Assembly: GCA_003116995.1 (NCBI GenBank)
Contig: BDSL01000001.1
Span: 1,612,001-1,676,000 of the forward strand
DNA from: Yamagishiella unicocca
Taxonomy: Eukaryota; Chlorophyta; Chlorophyceae; Chlamydomonadales; Volvocaceae
Direction of reading: 5' to 3'
Length of the DNA stretch: 64,000 bases
Below are positions 50,591-61,302 of the stretch, piece after piece. Made by a program: the position numbers and the translations under genes. Position 1 is the stretch's first letter, and each line of letters begins with the position of its first letter. The notes under the pieces are model-generated. The model searched no databases, was not told the origin of the DNA, and worked only from the letters and a program-made list of their open reading frames with translations.

Positions 50591-51762
50591 ATTACTTGGC
50601 GTGTTGGGATGCAGTAGTTGTGTAGCTCGGTCTGGATCATGTGTGTGTACCTTAGGACAGGTTAGGCGCATCCCGCAGACAACGACAGAGTGTGCACGTT
50701 TTCAGGAGTTCGACGGTATAACTACAGGATAGGATAGGCGGTGGGGTTGGGCGGCGGCTAGGGAATGAGGCCCGAATCGGTTTGCACCCCGAATGGGCCT
50801 TGACGATCCAGGGGTCGGCCGGTTCGCTGATTCCTTTCCCGCCGGTGCCGCTTGTCGTGGTTCTCGCTGTCGCCCTGGATCTTGTTACGAACGTAGGTGG
50901 GTGGGTGGGTAGCACAGGCTGCCTGCTGGCTGCCGCCGAGAGAGGCCAGACGCGGTCCCGTAGCTCTGGTATTGCGCTCTACACCAGCTCCCCAGGGGGT
51001 GGGTCGATTGCGGCCCGGCCCGACCCTTCGACACCCACACTCACCCCTCCCCCGCTTCCTACCTCTTGCGATAGTGTTTCACGTCTTTTCCGAGCGCTGG
51101 GAGGCGGGCGCGACTCGGCTTTGGGGGTTTCCTCGGGCGGTGGCGGCAGAACATCGAAGATAGGAGTAAGTGGCAGTGTTGTCGCGGCGGCAGTGCTTAG
51201 CGCTTTCTTGGTGTGGTGGCAGCGGGGGCCGGCGAGAGCGAAGCTGCGAGAAGCTAGGAACAACGCCGACAACGACATAATGGTGGTGGTGTGGCGGTGT
51301 GCCAGGGTGTCGCAGCCAAAATGAAGCGGTGGTATGTGTGTGTGTGTGTGGCGAGTGTAGTCCCGCGTGGATGTGGTCGGGTGGGCTCGTAGTGGCCAGC
51401 TCCTAGCTGAGGCGAAGAGTAGAGAGAAGCGCGTGAGCTTGTAATAAGCATCCTTCGAATTATCGGTGCACACGTCAGCGGCCCCGCAGGGGCGCCTGTG
51501 CCACATGCACACATGCGCGCACAGCCCGCAGCACATCACGGCAGGGCACTGTGTGAGCTACGTACCCCCGTTGGGTTGGGTGCAACGGCGGTGCGTACAC
51601 TCCAACCCGGCGGTCGCTGATCATGCGGTCGATCCGCCGCATCATCCTGCTAGAGCTCTACCTGCTGCTGCTGCTTCTGCAGCTTCTGCCAGGTTCAGGA
51701 AAAGGAAGACATAAAGGAAGGTGGCGCCTTCAGCACCGCACGCACGCAGGTAGCCTGCCGTT
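50591..51762. other. 3' flank of the FAS1 gene
   Basis: No further FAS1 exon is seen after the TAA at 50588-50590. A TGTAA at 51440-51444 is a candidate poly(A) signal, 850 bases after the stop. A leucine-rich peptide beginning MRSIRRIILLELYLLL (from 51623) resembles a signal anchor but is not clearly joined to a gene. Confidence 0.4.
51440..51444 (+). terminator. Candidate TGTAA polyadenylation signal of the FAS1 gene
   Basis: The first + strand TGTAA I see after the FAS1 stop codon; the 850-base distance is long, so the assignment is tentative. Confidence 0.4.
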
Positions 51763-52584
51763 ATGTTCGCCCCACCGCCCCGCTCCTTTCCTTGCACACC
51801 AACAGCCTCACCAGACAGCCCTCGGCAGTCCGAGACCCACGCCATTCCTGCAGCCCGATACCCCTCCCTTCGGATCCGGAGCTCGCTGCAACAGTTACCA
51901 GCATCACTCCTGCAGCGCTCCGAGACAACAAAAACACACCCCACCCGCCCTCTCACCCCTGCGCTCCCACACCCACGACCACCAGTCCCCACCGCCCCAT
52001 ATTACGGACGACCGCGTGCCCTGCCCTTCGCCCCTTCGCCTGGGGACAAACCCACCGCAGGTCACGGCACGCCGCACGTACTTGGAAACGTATCCCCCCC
52101 TCCCGGCTCCCCAGCAACCACCGCCCTGCGCCCTCACGGCAGTGCCGGCGTCGACGGCGGCGCACGGCTCCCTGGCTGCGGCCCCCCCGGCCCGCTCCCA
52201 GCCCGCTGCGACCTGGCCCCCTCCCCGCCCCCCCCCGCCTCCCCGCTCTGCATGCCCTCCAGCCCCCCCTCCGGCGCCATGCTGACCGACCGGTTTCCCC
52301 GCCTGCTGGCGCCCGGGAAGCGCGATGACACCTGCCCCGACCCCGGCCCCGACCCCGGCCCCTCCGCCGCCGCGGCGCCGCTGTCGGCGCCGGGCGGCTG
52401 CGGGCCCCCCACGCTGCCCGGCCGGGACGACGTGAGTCGCTTGAAGGCGGTGGCGGCGGAGCTGGCGCTGAGGGGTCCGTTCCAGTTCATGTTGCCACCG
52501 GCACGTCCGGCCATCCCCGAGAGGGGGGGCGGCAATCGGCTGGACACGGAGCCCATCCCCAGGCCGTGGCGGGTTGGCTGGTGA
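51763..52584 (+). CDS. Doubtful proline-rich ORF
   Basis: An uninterrupted frame of 273 codons. The first two thirds are low-complexity Pro/Ser/Ala and could be chance. The last 50 codons, from DDVSRLKAVAAELALRGPF to IPRPWRVGW, show strong volvocine codon bias (GCG, GTG, GAG, CTG) and look coding. A GTGAGG donor-like site overlaps the stop, so the true gene might splice onward, although the next stretch is occupied by the minus-strand gene. A frame from 51623 beginning MRSIRRIILLELYLLLLLL may supply a signal peptide. No homology is recognised. A long minus-strand frame (52914-51904) overlaps it and looks like a shadow. Confidence 0.3.
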   Translation: MFAPPPRSFPCTPTASPDSPRQSETHAIPAARYPSLRIRSSLQQLPASLLQRSETTKTHPTRPLTPALPHPRPPVPTAPYYGRPRALPFAPSPGDKPTAGHGTPHVLGNVSPPPGSPATTALRPHGSAGVDGGARLPGCGPPGPLPARCDLAPSPPPPASPLCMPSSPPSGAMLTDRFPRLLAPGKRDDTCPDPGPDPGPSAAAAPLSAPGGCGPPTLPGRDDVSRLKAVAAELALRGPFQFMLPPARPAIPERGGGNRLDTEPIPRPWRVGW

Positions 52585-52787
52585 GGGGGGTTGGCAGGTT
52601 GGGAGGTTGGGAGGTTGCCGTTGGGGTGCAAGGCAGGAAGGGCAGGGATCAGGGATGGGGCGGATGGCGGGCAAGGCGTGCCTCCAGCCAGGGTTGGACT
52701 GCGGGTCTAGGGGATTTTCACCCTCTCGAGGGAGAGGGTCAGGGCATGCAGTATCCAGACCAGAGACCCATTTCGTCGTTCCCGGCC

Positions 52788-55700
52788 TCAGCCACCCGGC
52801 CCCGGCCGCACCGGCGCCAACGCCGCTGTCGCCGCCTCCTCCGCCTCCACTCGCATCAGCGCCGCCTGAGGGGGCGCCTCGTACATGGGCAGCGGCTCCA
52901 GAAGCATGATGCACGAGTCAAACACGCCCTCGGTGGGCAGCCGGGTGCCCACTGTACGGCGCCACTGCTCCTCCACGTCAGCGATATAGTACGGCATGAT
53001 CTCCGGAGGCGCGATGCGGCCGAGCAGCACCGCCTGGCGGATAGAGGCGTCTGCGCAGTAGTGGGGTGTGACAGCGGGCGCTTTAGCCCCAGGTGGTTTG
53101 GTGGTTGTGGTTGTGGTTGTGACAGTTTCGGTGGTTATGGTGAACGCGGTTTTGGTCGCGGTGGTGGTCGTTGTGGTGGCGGCGATGGTGCTGTTGCTGG
53201 TGGCTGTGGCGGTGCTGGTGATTTTGGTATGGTTCTGGTGTGTCGTTGAGAGCTCTTGATGGTTCTGGATGTAGCGTGGTGGTGGTGGTGGTGGTGGTGG
53301 TGGTGGTGGTGGTGGTGGTGATTCGTGCACGCGGGCTCCTGTGCACCCGCCGGGCATTGCCTCACAAGCACGCCCAGCTGCCAGCCCCCACCCTTCTTCT
53401 CTAAGGCAGGCTGGTCAGCGAAACGGGCAACGGTAACAGTCGTCACGCTTCAGCGGGCGCAGGCGCGCTTCATGCCCGCCTCCCCTCCCCTCCCCCCCTC
53501 GAGGAACAAGGCCACGACTCCCGGCGCAATCCACCACTCCCCTTCGCCTAGCCCGTTGGTCTCCACCTCGCCCCCCATTCCCCACAATCGAAACCCGGCG
53601 GGGCACCTGCCCCTCCCGCACCCGCACCCACAACCGCCAATCCCACCCCCTTTTCACCGCCGGCCACACGTACCCGATGCTTCCCATCTGATGCCGTTGC
53701 TGGACGCTCGCCGCTCCGTCCTCTGCGGGGAGTTGGGCGCCCCCGACGCCCCCGCCGCCTCCTTATCCCGTGCGCGCGCCTCTCTTGCCGACGCCGCCCG
53801 CTTCTCCTCCTCCTCCTCCCTCCGCCGCCGGTCCACCGCCGCATGCGCCCCCGACACCAGGCGGTGCCCATCAGGCAGCAGCCCGGCGAACCGGAGCACG
53901 GCGGGGTCCTCCGCTACCGGCTGGTAGAAGCGGGGGGGCGGTGGCGGCACGGTGACTGGCCGCCGCCGGTTGCTCGGGGTGCTGCGAGCTGCTGGCAGGG
54001 GCGGTGGGTCGGGGCCGCGGTCGGGGTTAGGCTCTGGGTAGTGGCAACAAAAACACGGCGACAGCGGCACCTAATGGGGCACCTCCGGTCGGACTCCACC
54101 CCACGCTGTCCACTCACTCATTCTCTCTCTCACACGCACAAGCATACAGCATATCTGTGTACGCCCACACGCCCGCTGTCAGCCGCCACCCCAGCCCCAC
54201 CTCGCCGGTTGGCTGTGTTGGCCGCCCGCAGCGCCCGCAGGTCCCCCACCACCGTCTTGGCGGAGGGGTCGCCCGTGTTGAACACCATGACCCGCACGAA
54301 GTCGGACAGCTCGGGGTGGCCGGTCTGGTCGAACATCACCTGGTGGGCGGGGAGGGCGCGGGGTTGCGGGGGAACGGGCAGTGGCAGGCAGGCGCCAGCA
54401 GCCGTTGGGCTTGCGGCGAAGACGCGATGGCGGGGGCTGTTTCGGGGAGGGGTTCCCGGAACCAATCACCCGGCCTCCCTCCGATGATCGCATCTCAAAC
54501 CACACTATCGGCCGGATTTCAACATCTGGATAGCGAATCTCAGCCATCCCATCATCAATCCAGCACCAGCACCAGCACCAGCACCAGCACCAGCACTAGC
54601 ACCCACACACCTAACGCGCCCTAAACCCCGAAGCCTCCCCCCCATCCCACCAGCAGCTGCTGCAGCTCCGTGGCGTCCATGGCCCTGCATAAGGCACCCA
54701 GGCGCTCCGACGCCGTGGTGGTGGCAATGGCCAGCATGTGCAGCTCGGCCGTCCACGACTGGATGCGGCGGAGCAGCAGCTCCTCGACCACCGCGGTGCC
54801 GGACAGCACGCCTGGGGGCAGGGGGGGAGGGAGGCAGGGGGGAGGGGGGAAGGCAGGGGGGAGGGAGGAAGGCAGGCAGCGGGGAGGGTCAAGGGAGCCA
54901 ACGCGCGGCGGGGCGATGGCGATGGATTTGACGGTGGCCCCTTCCTCCACTACCCGCCGCCCTAACTGCAGAGTGCAGGTAGCTGGGATCTGCTGGTGGC
55001 CAGTGGGACGAGCTAGACATTGGGCCCCGCCAGTGTTCCGTTCCCGGCCCATGCACCCCAGCGCCGCCGCTCCGAAACCTCACTCCGCGGACTGCAACCA
55101 AGGGCCCTCAGGCCGAAGGCCGGGAAGGCCTTTTCCTCCAGTTTTCCTTTGGTTCGCGGTTTCCTCACCATTGCCGCATGAGGCGGCATGTTGGCAACCC
55201 CAGTCCCGGCCCCAGAAAAATGGGGGCGAGGAGGGGGAGGAGGAGGCCACCGCGCTTGGGTTGGCGGTCGGGGGCGCCGGAGTCAGCTGTGAGCCACAGC
55301 CGCGAGATGCCTCGCTGCGGGGGGCCGCCCCCGGGCTCACTCTGGGCCCTCGTGCCGCCTCAGCGCTCCGCAGTTGCATCCGGTCGCTGCTCCCAGGCCG
55401 TGCACCCCAACCACCAACCCCGGCCTTGTAGCCGCAGCAGGTAGCCACCACGCCACGCCCCCCAGCCGCTCCCGCCCTTCGGTCCGGTGCCGCAGACACC
55501 TCTCCAAGAGCCCCCCCGCTCCGTTTCCCTTCACTCCCAGGGTCAATGCTGCCCCGCTGCCGGCCACCCCTGGAGCCCCGTGGAGCCAGCCCCACAGTCG
55601 GTGCAGGTGCGCCCCCGCTGCCCCCACCCCCGGCGTCCCGGGCCAAACGCACCCAGGTTGCTGGACTTGATCCGCTTCCATTCCGTCCGCAGCACCTCCA

Positions 55701-56073
55701 TCAGCTGCCCGTGAAGCCGCTCAGCCAGCTGCGCCTTAGTCAGCTTGCGCGGGCCGCTCACCACTCGGGGGGAGACCAGCGAACCGCGGCGCGAGGGCGA
55801 CTGGGAGGAGGTGGGCGACACGGGGCCCGCGGCCGGGGCCGCACCAGAGATGCTGCGGGCGGGGACTGCCCCGCTGATGGCGCTGACGCCGGTGCGGTTG
55901 GTGGCTGCTAGGAGGGCGGTGCCGGGGGAGGGCATGTCGGAGGGAATGGAGCCGCGCAGCGGGGCCAGGGGGCCCAGGTTGCTGACGCGGGTGCCGGCGG
56001 GGCCGGCGGTGGGGGGCGAGCCGACCCGGTCGGGGCTGTCGGAACGCGACGGTGTCAGAGGCGGCAGCGCCAT
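52788..56073 (-). CDS. Unrecognised protein with basic/acidic coiled coil and polyproline
   Basis: Five exons join in phase: 56073-55653, 54811-54651, 54339-54201, 53988-53674 and 53050-52788; 432 residues. The N-terminal third is Ser/Pro/Gly-rich and disordered (MALPPLTPSRSDSPDRVGSP), ending in a helical stretch RKLTKAQLAERLHGQLMEVL. The middle (AVVEELLLRRIQSWTAELHM, RVMVFNTGDPSAKTVVGDL) looks like a compact helical domain. A PPPPPRFYQP motif and a charged helix RRRREEEEEKRA follow. The last exon is the best-conserved-looking part: ASIRQAVLLGRIAPPEIMPY, YIADVEEQWRRTVGTRLP and FDSCIMLLEPLPMY. There is no signal peptide or membrane segment. I cannot assign a family. The start is the first ATG of the frame. 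It is divergent from the ankyrin gene 5.2 kb away. Confidence 0.7.
53276..53321. repeat. GGT trinucleotide repeat in an intron of the unknown gene
   Basis: About 15 uninterrupted GGT units in the intron between 53051 and 53673. A less regular GTGGTT-rich stretch (about 53090-53230) precedes it. Confidence 0.95.
54561..54600. repeat. CAGCAC hexamer repeat in an intron
   Basis: Six to seven CAGCAC units between exons 2 and 3 of the unknown minus-strand gene, ending in one CACTAG variant. Confidence 0.92.
54814..54895. repeat. G-tract-rich segment (polypyrimidine on the coding strand)
   Basis: Many runs of four to six Gs, separated by A or GCA, lie just upstream (minus sense) of the exon 2 acceptor at 54811. 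On the transcript strand it is a C-rich polypyrimidine tract. On the plus strand it could form a G-quadruplex. Confidence 0.8.
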
Positions 56074-57400
56074 GGCTCCCGTGGTGATGCGCGAGGCTGT
56101 CGCCTGGGCGGCTCAGGCGCGCCGCTCTCGCGGCTCTGGGGCCATTGGCCGAGCAACCCGGATTCTCTGTCCCCGGCGAGCTTTAGGTGTAAACGAGTTG
56201 ATTAGATGACAGAGAGACAATGTGGCTAATGTCTGAGAGGACGCATGGTCCGGGAATGCTGAGTGGCAAGGAGAGGCTAGGTAAATCCTCGAAGGTTGGT
56301 AACTACGCGATTTCTAGTCGCCAGGAGCAAGAAGAGCGTATAATGAGTAAAAGCCTGTTGTGCACTGTTATCTCGTGGTAAGCCTAACAGCCTTCAAGTG
56401 CCCCTGGGTGTCTGGGTCACCAGCTTCTCTATTCGATTGACCTTGGTTATAGTTTTAATCGCTAAAGCATTTTTCTTGCTTGTAAGGCTTTGAAGCAGAT
56501 TGAAGCCCTGCCTGCGAACGTTACCGGTACGTTGCGTACGGAAGCGAATGCCTTAACGGCTAGCCGACACGCGCGCCGTGACAGTATAACGTCTACTCAA
56601 AGCTTACACCATGTCGACATATATCCGATTGATCATCTGCTCCTGAACTCTGCGTTTGCCACAGCATGCAACCCGCTGATCAATATGAGTTTTTTTAGCA
56701 GTATCGAGAGTTTTGTGCAAGGAGCCTCGCCGGGCTACTGACGCTGAGAGGAAGCGTATACAGGTTCGTCTCGGCGAACGGGCGCATGGAAGCAGCTTTA
56801 TGTGCGCATTCCTGAGCTGCAGATGCAAGAGCGAAACACAGAATCTTTACCTTGACCAATTGTTCCGTCGCTGATCCATCCGCTAGACCGGAAGCCTCAC
56901 GCTCGGCCCAAGCCCACCTGCAAGGCATAATCCCCGATTCTGCAAGCTCGGTACCAGAACAAACCCGACCTGACTACCGTAACCCCGTCTCCAGCCATCC
57001 CGGCTGGGACCTGCATGTTTCCAGAACCCATATACTCCAAATGCGGTACAACGCAACCTGGAACACCGGCCGGTCCACGCTCCCCAGACTTTCCCTCCGC
57101 CCCGCCTGCAGCGTGAAGCCGTTGGCACCCTCCCACTCCGCCGACCGAGACCCAGCCCCTCCTAGACTAGATGGGGTACCGTCTCCGACGGCGCCACCCA
57201 CCGCGAGACCATCGCATTTGCGTCTTTGGCCACCTTCACAGCCGTGTGTCGTGACACAGTGCGTGACTGACACAGTGTAGTCACTTAGATGTAGTCACTG
57301 TTCTAAGTGCGTGGACTGCAGTGTCTAAGCGGATCCGTTATTGCCGTACAAGCGTTGCGATGCGCTGGTGCTAAGCAGCTAAGGGACCACACGGTCCCTA
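56074..57400. other. Upstream flank of the unknown minus-strand gene; no gene seen
   Basis: The first few hundred bases are the presumed promoter of the gene ending at 52788. AT content rises after about 56200. A GTCGTGACACAGTGCGTGAC motif (57246-57265) recurs in similar form near 58541, suggesting a dispersed repeat. No coding exon is convincing. Confidence 0.4.
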
Positions 57401-57500
57401 TGCCAGGCAGTCCGCGATTGACTGGAATCGAACCCACAGTAATGTAACGAATACAGTGAGCTACTTCTCGTGAAGTCTGGCCCTTGCGCATCAAGGCAGG
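57400..57500 (-). mobile_element. tRNA-derived SINE-like fragment or decayed tRNA
   Basis: On the minus strand, 57434-57424 reads GGTTCGATTCC, a perfect pol III B box. TAGCTCACTGT at 57463-57453 resembles an A box. The boxes start only 29 bases apart, shorter than in an intact tRNA, and no acceptor or anticodon stem can be drawn. This fits a tRNA-derived SINE or a deleted tRNA pseudogene. Confidence 0.45.
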
Positions 57501-57904
57501 ACCGGGATGCTAGGCTGAACTCGGACTCTTCTCGACCCAGCCCCTGACGTGCACCCCGAGCAGTGGCAGCCATGCAGCTAGGTTAACCACGCCCGAGTGC
57601 GTGCGCGTCGCCTTTACACATTCGCGGACTCAAACATGTGAGCATCGGCGGCTCAACGGTGGACTTCGGCAAGTCTCTGGAGCTGTCCAAGAACCTGGTT
57701 AAGACTACGATGAGTCAACCTGGCAGACAAACCAGGCGAGGGCGAAGAGGGGCCGAGCCGGAAACGAGTGGAGGAGTCGACGACATCAATGTCGGCGAGG
57801 CTGGATCCTCTGAGGACCCAGCCCTGTTCTTAGGGAAGCAACAAGGTCAAGGCTCTCCCCCTCCGGGACTGAGTGTCGAAGACCCTCTAGCCGAGGGTGC
57901 CGAA

Positions 57905-57998
57905 GACCCTGCCCCGCCCCCACCTGCGCCATTTCCCCTGCCCCGCCTCCACCTGCGCCATTTCCGCTGCCCCGCCCCCACCTGCGCCGTCCGCAGCC
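57905..57998. repeat. Short GC-rich minisatellite
   Basis: Three imperfect copies of a unit of about 28-30 bases containing CCCCGCCCCCACCTGCGCC. Together with flanking copies of TAGCCGAGGGTGC (57889 and 58008 region) this looks like local duplication. Confidence 0.8.
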
Positions 57999-58142
57999 CC
58001 GCCCCCTAGCCGAGGGTGCTGGAGCCGAGCCCATCCGTCGAACCGCGCTTGTGCCCTGGACACGCGCGGTGCGCGACGAGGAGAACATAGGCATAAGCAA
58101 CTATCCGCCCAAGTTTGCTGGTGGCTTGAGAGCGCTGAGGAA

Positions 58143-58167
58143 ACTCGATGGGCATGCCCATCGAGGT
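58143..58167. repeat. Short perfect palindrome
   Basis: CTCGATGGGC followed at once by GCCCATCGAG around a central AT/TA forms a perfect palindrome of about 22 bases. Confidence 0.8.
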
Positions 58168-58370
58168 TCCGTGTGCGCTGCGTCCCGAGGTTCAGTGCTG
58201 CTGTTGGCGCGCCGCCGACAGCAGAGGGGGGTGTACTGCCCCACACCAGCGAGCGGCCAACCGATGACCCGATGACAGTGGCGCAATGGGACATGGCAGA
58301 GCTGCAGCGAACCGCGCTGCAGCTGGTACGAGACCACCGTGTTGCCCTATGAGCCGCAGCCCTAAGGAGA

Positions 58371-58477
58371 GCTCCTGGGACGACACCCGAGCTCACCTTG
58401 ATGAAGATTCGGACGCGAAGCTGGTGGCTTGGGGTCTGAATCTTCATTAAGGTGATCTCGGGTGTCGTTCCAGGAGC
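58371..58477. repeat. Foldback inverted repeat (40-base arms)
   Basis: Arms 58371-58410 and 58438-58477 pair at 37 of 40 positions around a 27-base loop. The arms are not part of a recognised gene. The structure resembles a small foldback element. Confidence 0.9.
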
Positions 58478-59752
58478 GATCAGCTGGCCGCTAGTCATGG
58501 GGGGGAAGTACACACACTGAGATGAGTGCATGCGGCACTGTGTCACGATGACACAGTACGTGATTGACACAAAGCTGGCACGTCCGATAGCAGCGGCGGC
58601 TCGACATAACTCGGTCGGCAGTACGACAGGTTGATCATGTACGACAGCCACAGTGCCAGGACTGTGTCGCGACACGTGTCACCACCCAGCCGTCCATCAG
58701 AGGAGGAACTTGCCAAAGGAGATTTTGTGTGTTTGCGAGGGTTGGCTGAGGTTGTGAAGCACTCCGAGTTCCTGCATGCAGAAGCACTGCGCGGGGCGAA
58801 GGTGGAAGAAAGGGGAGGGTTGCACACATTATGGGGAGGCTGTCATGTGCATATGACGGCACGACCGCCCCGATAACATCAGGGTACAGACTGGGATACT
58901 CGCGCGGGGCGGGCACGGCAACAGCACGAGCACTGTCGGGCTCCTCACACGGCCTGTTGGCTGCAGACACATAGTGAGGACGGCATACAGGTAGTAGTAA
59001 CTGTCACAATGACCGTACGATAGGGCCATCGGGCGCATCGCCTGACATCGAAAGTTACTACCGGCCTGGCACTCCGAATCCATCTGAGTACGGCGGAGCG
59101 CCAGGCCGACATTGTGTCGCGCTATATCCACACTGAATACTAGCAGGAGCCCTCGGAGCTGTGAGCTGCACGCCCAATGGCTTGGCCCAGTTGCGCTGCC
59201 TGTTGCACGCCGCACGCTGGCCCTTAGAACACCGGCAAAGGAAATACATTTGGGGGCATGCTGCAGGAGAAGCACGTGTGTAATTGGAGGTTATTGCTAA
59301 ACTAAGCTAGGTTACGCAAATTTCGTGCGCCCATGATTAGTGGCCATCTGATCGCGTGAAGGTTGCTGCTCGAGACGATGAGATTCAAGGTTGCTGGTAG
59401 TGGTTGTTGTTGTAACGGTAGTGGTAGTACTAGCGCAAGTATTCGGCGGCCTGATGTAGCCGCACGAGCCTACGAGTTACGACCAAGGCTGCCGTGCATG
59501 CGTACTGCATCCCGGAGTCGTATCGCGCAGCTGCTGCTACACCTGGCATGATCGTCGTGCCGGCGATGAATCACGTATCGTGTAAAGTCAGACTCATGAA
59601 GGAGGAAAAACCAGTCGACCGGGATACAGCAAACTACCAGAAACCACCATCAAGGGCCCACAGGACAAATAGCGGCACCAACCACCCATGCTTGTTGGTA
59701 AGAAGTACGAAGGGGTCAGGAAAGTCGCCAGTAGCCGTTCGCCAGACGACCG

Positions 59753-60163
59753 CTAGGTGGAGCCCGAGAGGCACGCAAGCAGCTCATTGATGCAATCGAT
59801 AATGGCGCACCGCCAAGGGAACTTCAGCAGTCGGACTGCACCCGAAGCCTTCAGCTGCTTGGTCGCCTTCTTCAGGGTTGCCTCCATCGCGTCGTGTACT
59901 TGGCCTACAACGGAAAGCTCTCCAGCAGGAGCCGAGAACAACTTCGTTGAACTCGCCCATTTCCCAGCTAGCGGTTGTCGTCGGCAGAGGACGCGAAGCC
60001 GTACGATGGAGTGGAGCGAGTGGAGCTGCAGCGGGTGTGTGTCATGGTGTATGGGCCCACGGTTTGGGTATTGCTGCACCTGTGGCGCTTGATATGCGGC
60101 ATGCAGCGGCTGCAGGAGGTAGTGGGCGGAACGCTGCCGGATGTGGTGGGGGCCGGTAAATGA
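59753..60163. pseudogene. Two coding-like fragments on opposite strands
   Basis: On the plus strand, about 59979-60163 encodes DAKPYDGVERVELQRVCVMV, YGPTVWVLLHLWRLICGMQR and ends DVVGAGK, with strong G/C third positions and an upstream GTCGGCAG acceptor. On the minus strand, about 59924-59753 encodes QVHDAMEATLKKATKQLKAS and LLKFPWRCAIIDCINELLAC before a stop, also with good codon bias and a TTGTAG acceptor. Their upstream exons would overlap, so they are probably remnants or one is false. No family is recognised. Confidence 0.3.
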
Positions 60164-60989
60164 AGGGAGGGCGCGCGCGTGGGGACCTGCCCTGCGCTGC
60201 CCTGCCCTGGCTGCCTGCCGGAGACGAGGAGTAGGTGTGGTGTTGTCATCGGAACCGAGCTGATGAGCTGTCGCCAACCGGTTTTGTTGGGTCGTCGGTA
60301 GTTGATCTTGCGGCGGCTCAACTGGGCGGGTACGGTGTAGCCACGTCAACACGGTCTGGTGCGCCAATTCGCTGCTGTCGTGGTCCTGTGGTGCCGATCT
60401 GTAACCATGACGTGGTTACCGTACACATGTTCCTTATTTGTTACAGGGTGTTGATACGCCCTGGCTGCCAGGGTGGTTAAAAAACAGCTGTCCGTCTCCC
60501 TGCAAGTACGGCACTTGTGTTTTTATGGCGCAGGCGCGAATTACTCCCGTGTGTGATGTGGGTGTGGAAGACAGAAGCCCGTGCATGGCACAGGTCCGTT
60601 AACGTCAAGATAGTGGCAGCCGCTTTCGCAGGGGAACAGAGTCGATGGTGGGCCTGGTCGCTTTGCGAATGTTTATTGCTGTTCTGATCCGAGGTTCTAT
60701 TAACGCCGACTGACGCGCTAGGGGCGGGAGCGACTGGGGGACACTCCAATGTCCGTGGCCTGCGCGCAGGTCTCATGTGCACGACGTGCACGACCGTAAT
60801 TTCTTCTGGTCGTAGTCACGGTTAAGTGGGCGTTCATGATCGCGCCACTATTTGGGTCGCTCACATAAGAAGGATATTAAGAACAGGGGCGATAATAAGA
60901 ATAAGAACGAGGCCGTCGCGGATGCACAAGTGGCCTCGACCAGTTCTGGCCTTAATAGCTGTCGTCAAGCCCTTGTATGTGTAGGCGCT

Positions 60990-61215
60990 TTATTCAGATA
61001 CACCTAAAAGGTGGTGAAGGTATGGGGGTTCGTCGCTGGCCTCGGACGAAGTAACAGCCCTTGGGTGTTGCTTACTGCTCTTCCGTCGTATGTCCATAGA
61101 AATTGCATACTGGATTAAAACGTCCATAATTCCGACGGGGACCATGTACTTTGGAAGCAGCTCCAGGTCAACCGCTCGAACTGCCTGCATCCCGTTTGGG
61201 CTCGCCTCGAACAGG
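60990..61215 (-). pseudogene. Coding-like C-terminal fragment of an unknown protein
   Basis: On the minus strand a frame reads DLFEASPNGMQAVRAVDLEL, LPKYMVPVGIMDVLIQYAIS and ends HHLLGVSE with a TAA at 60990. The peptide looks natural, but any 5' exon would have to lie under or beyond the ankyrin gene that starts at 61303 on the other strand. It is therefore probably a terminal-exon fragment. No homology is recognised. Confidence 0.3.
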
Positions 61216-61302
61216 TCTTCGGCCAGACACGCCGGTCATCAGTGACTGCCTCGCCACCTACTGTGAACACCACAACCTTCTGTTACAGTGACAGGGGGTT
61301 AG

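Larger units (their letters stand above)
57626..58876 (+). pseudogene. Mosaic of coding-like fragments, probably a decayed element
   Basis: Three plus-strand stretches look protein-coding but do not join in one frame. The first is 57635-58009 (SIGGSTVDFGKSLELSKNLV, then DDINVGEAGSSEDPALFLG and a proline-rich end). The second is about 58245-58352 (DDPMTVAQWDMAELQRTALQ, then LVRDHRVAL and a stop). The third is 58631-58876 (PSEEELAKGDFVCLRGLAEV, VKHSEFLHAEALRGAKVEE). A minisatellite and a foldback hairpin lie between them. I recognise no family; a decayed transposon or captured gene fragment is the simplest reading. Confidence 0.3.
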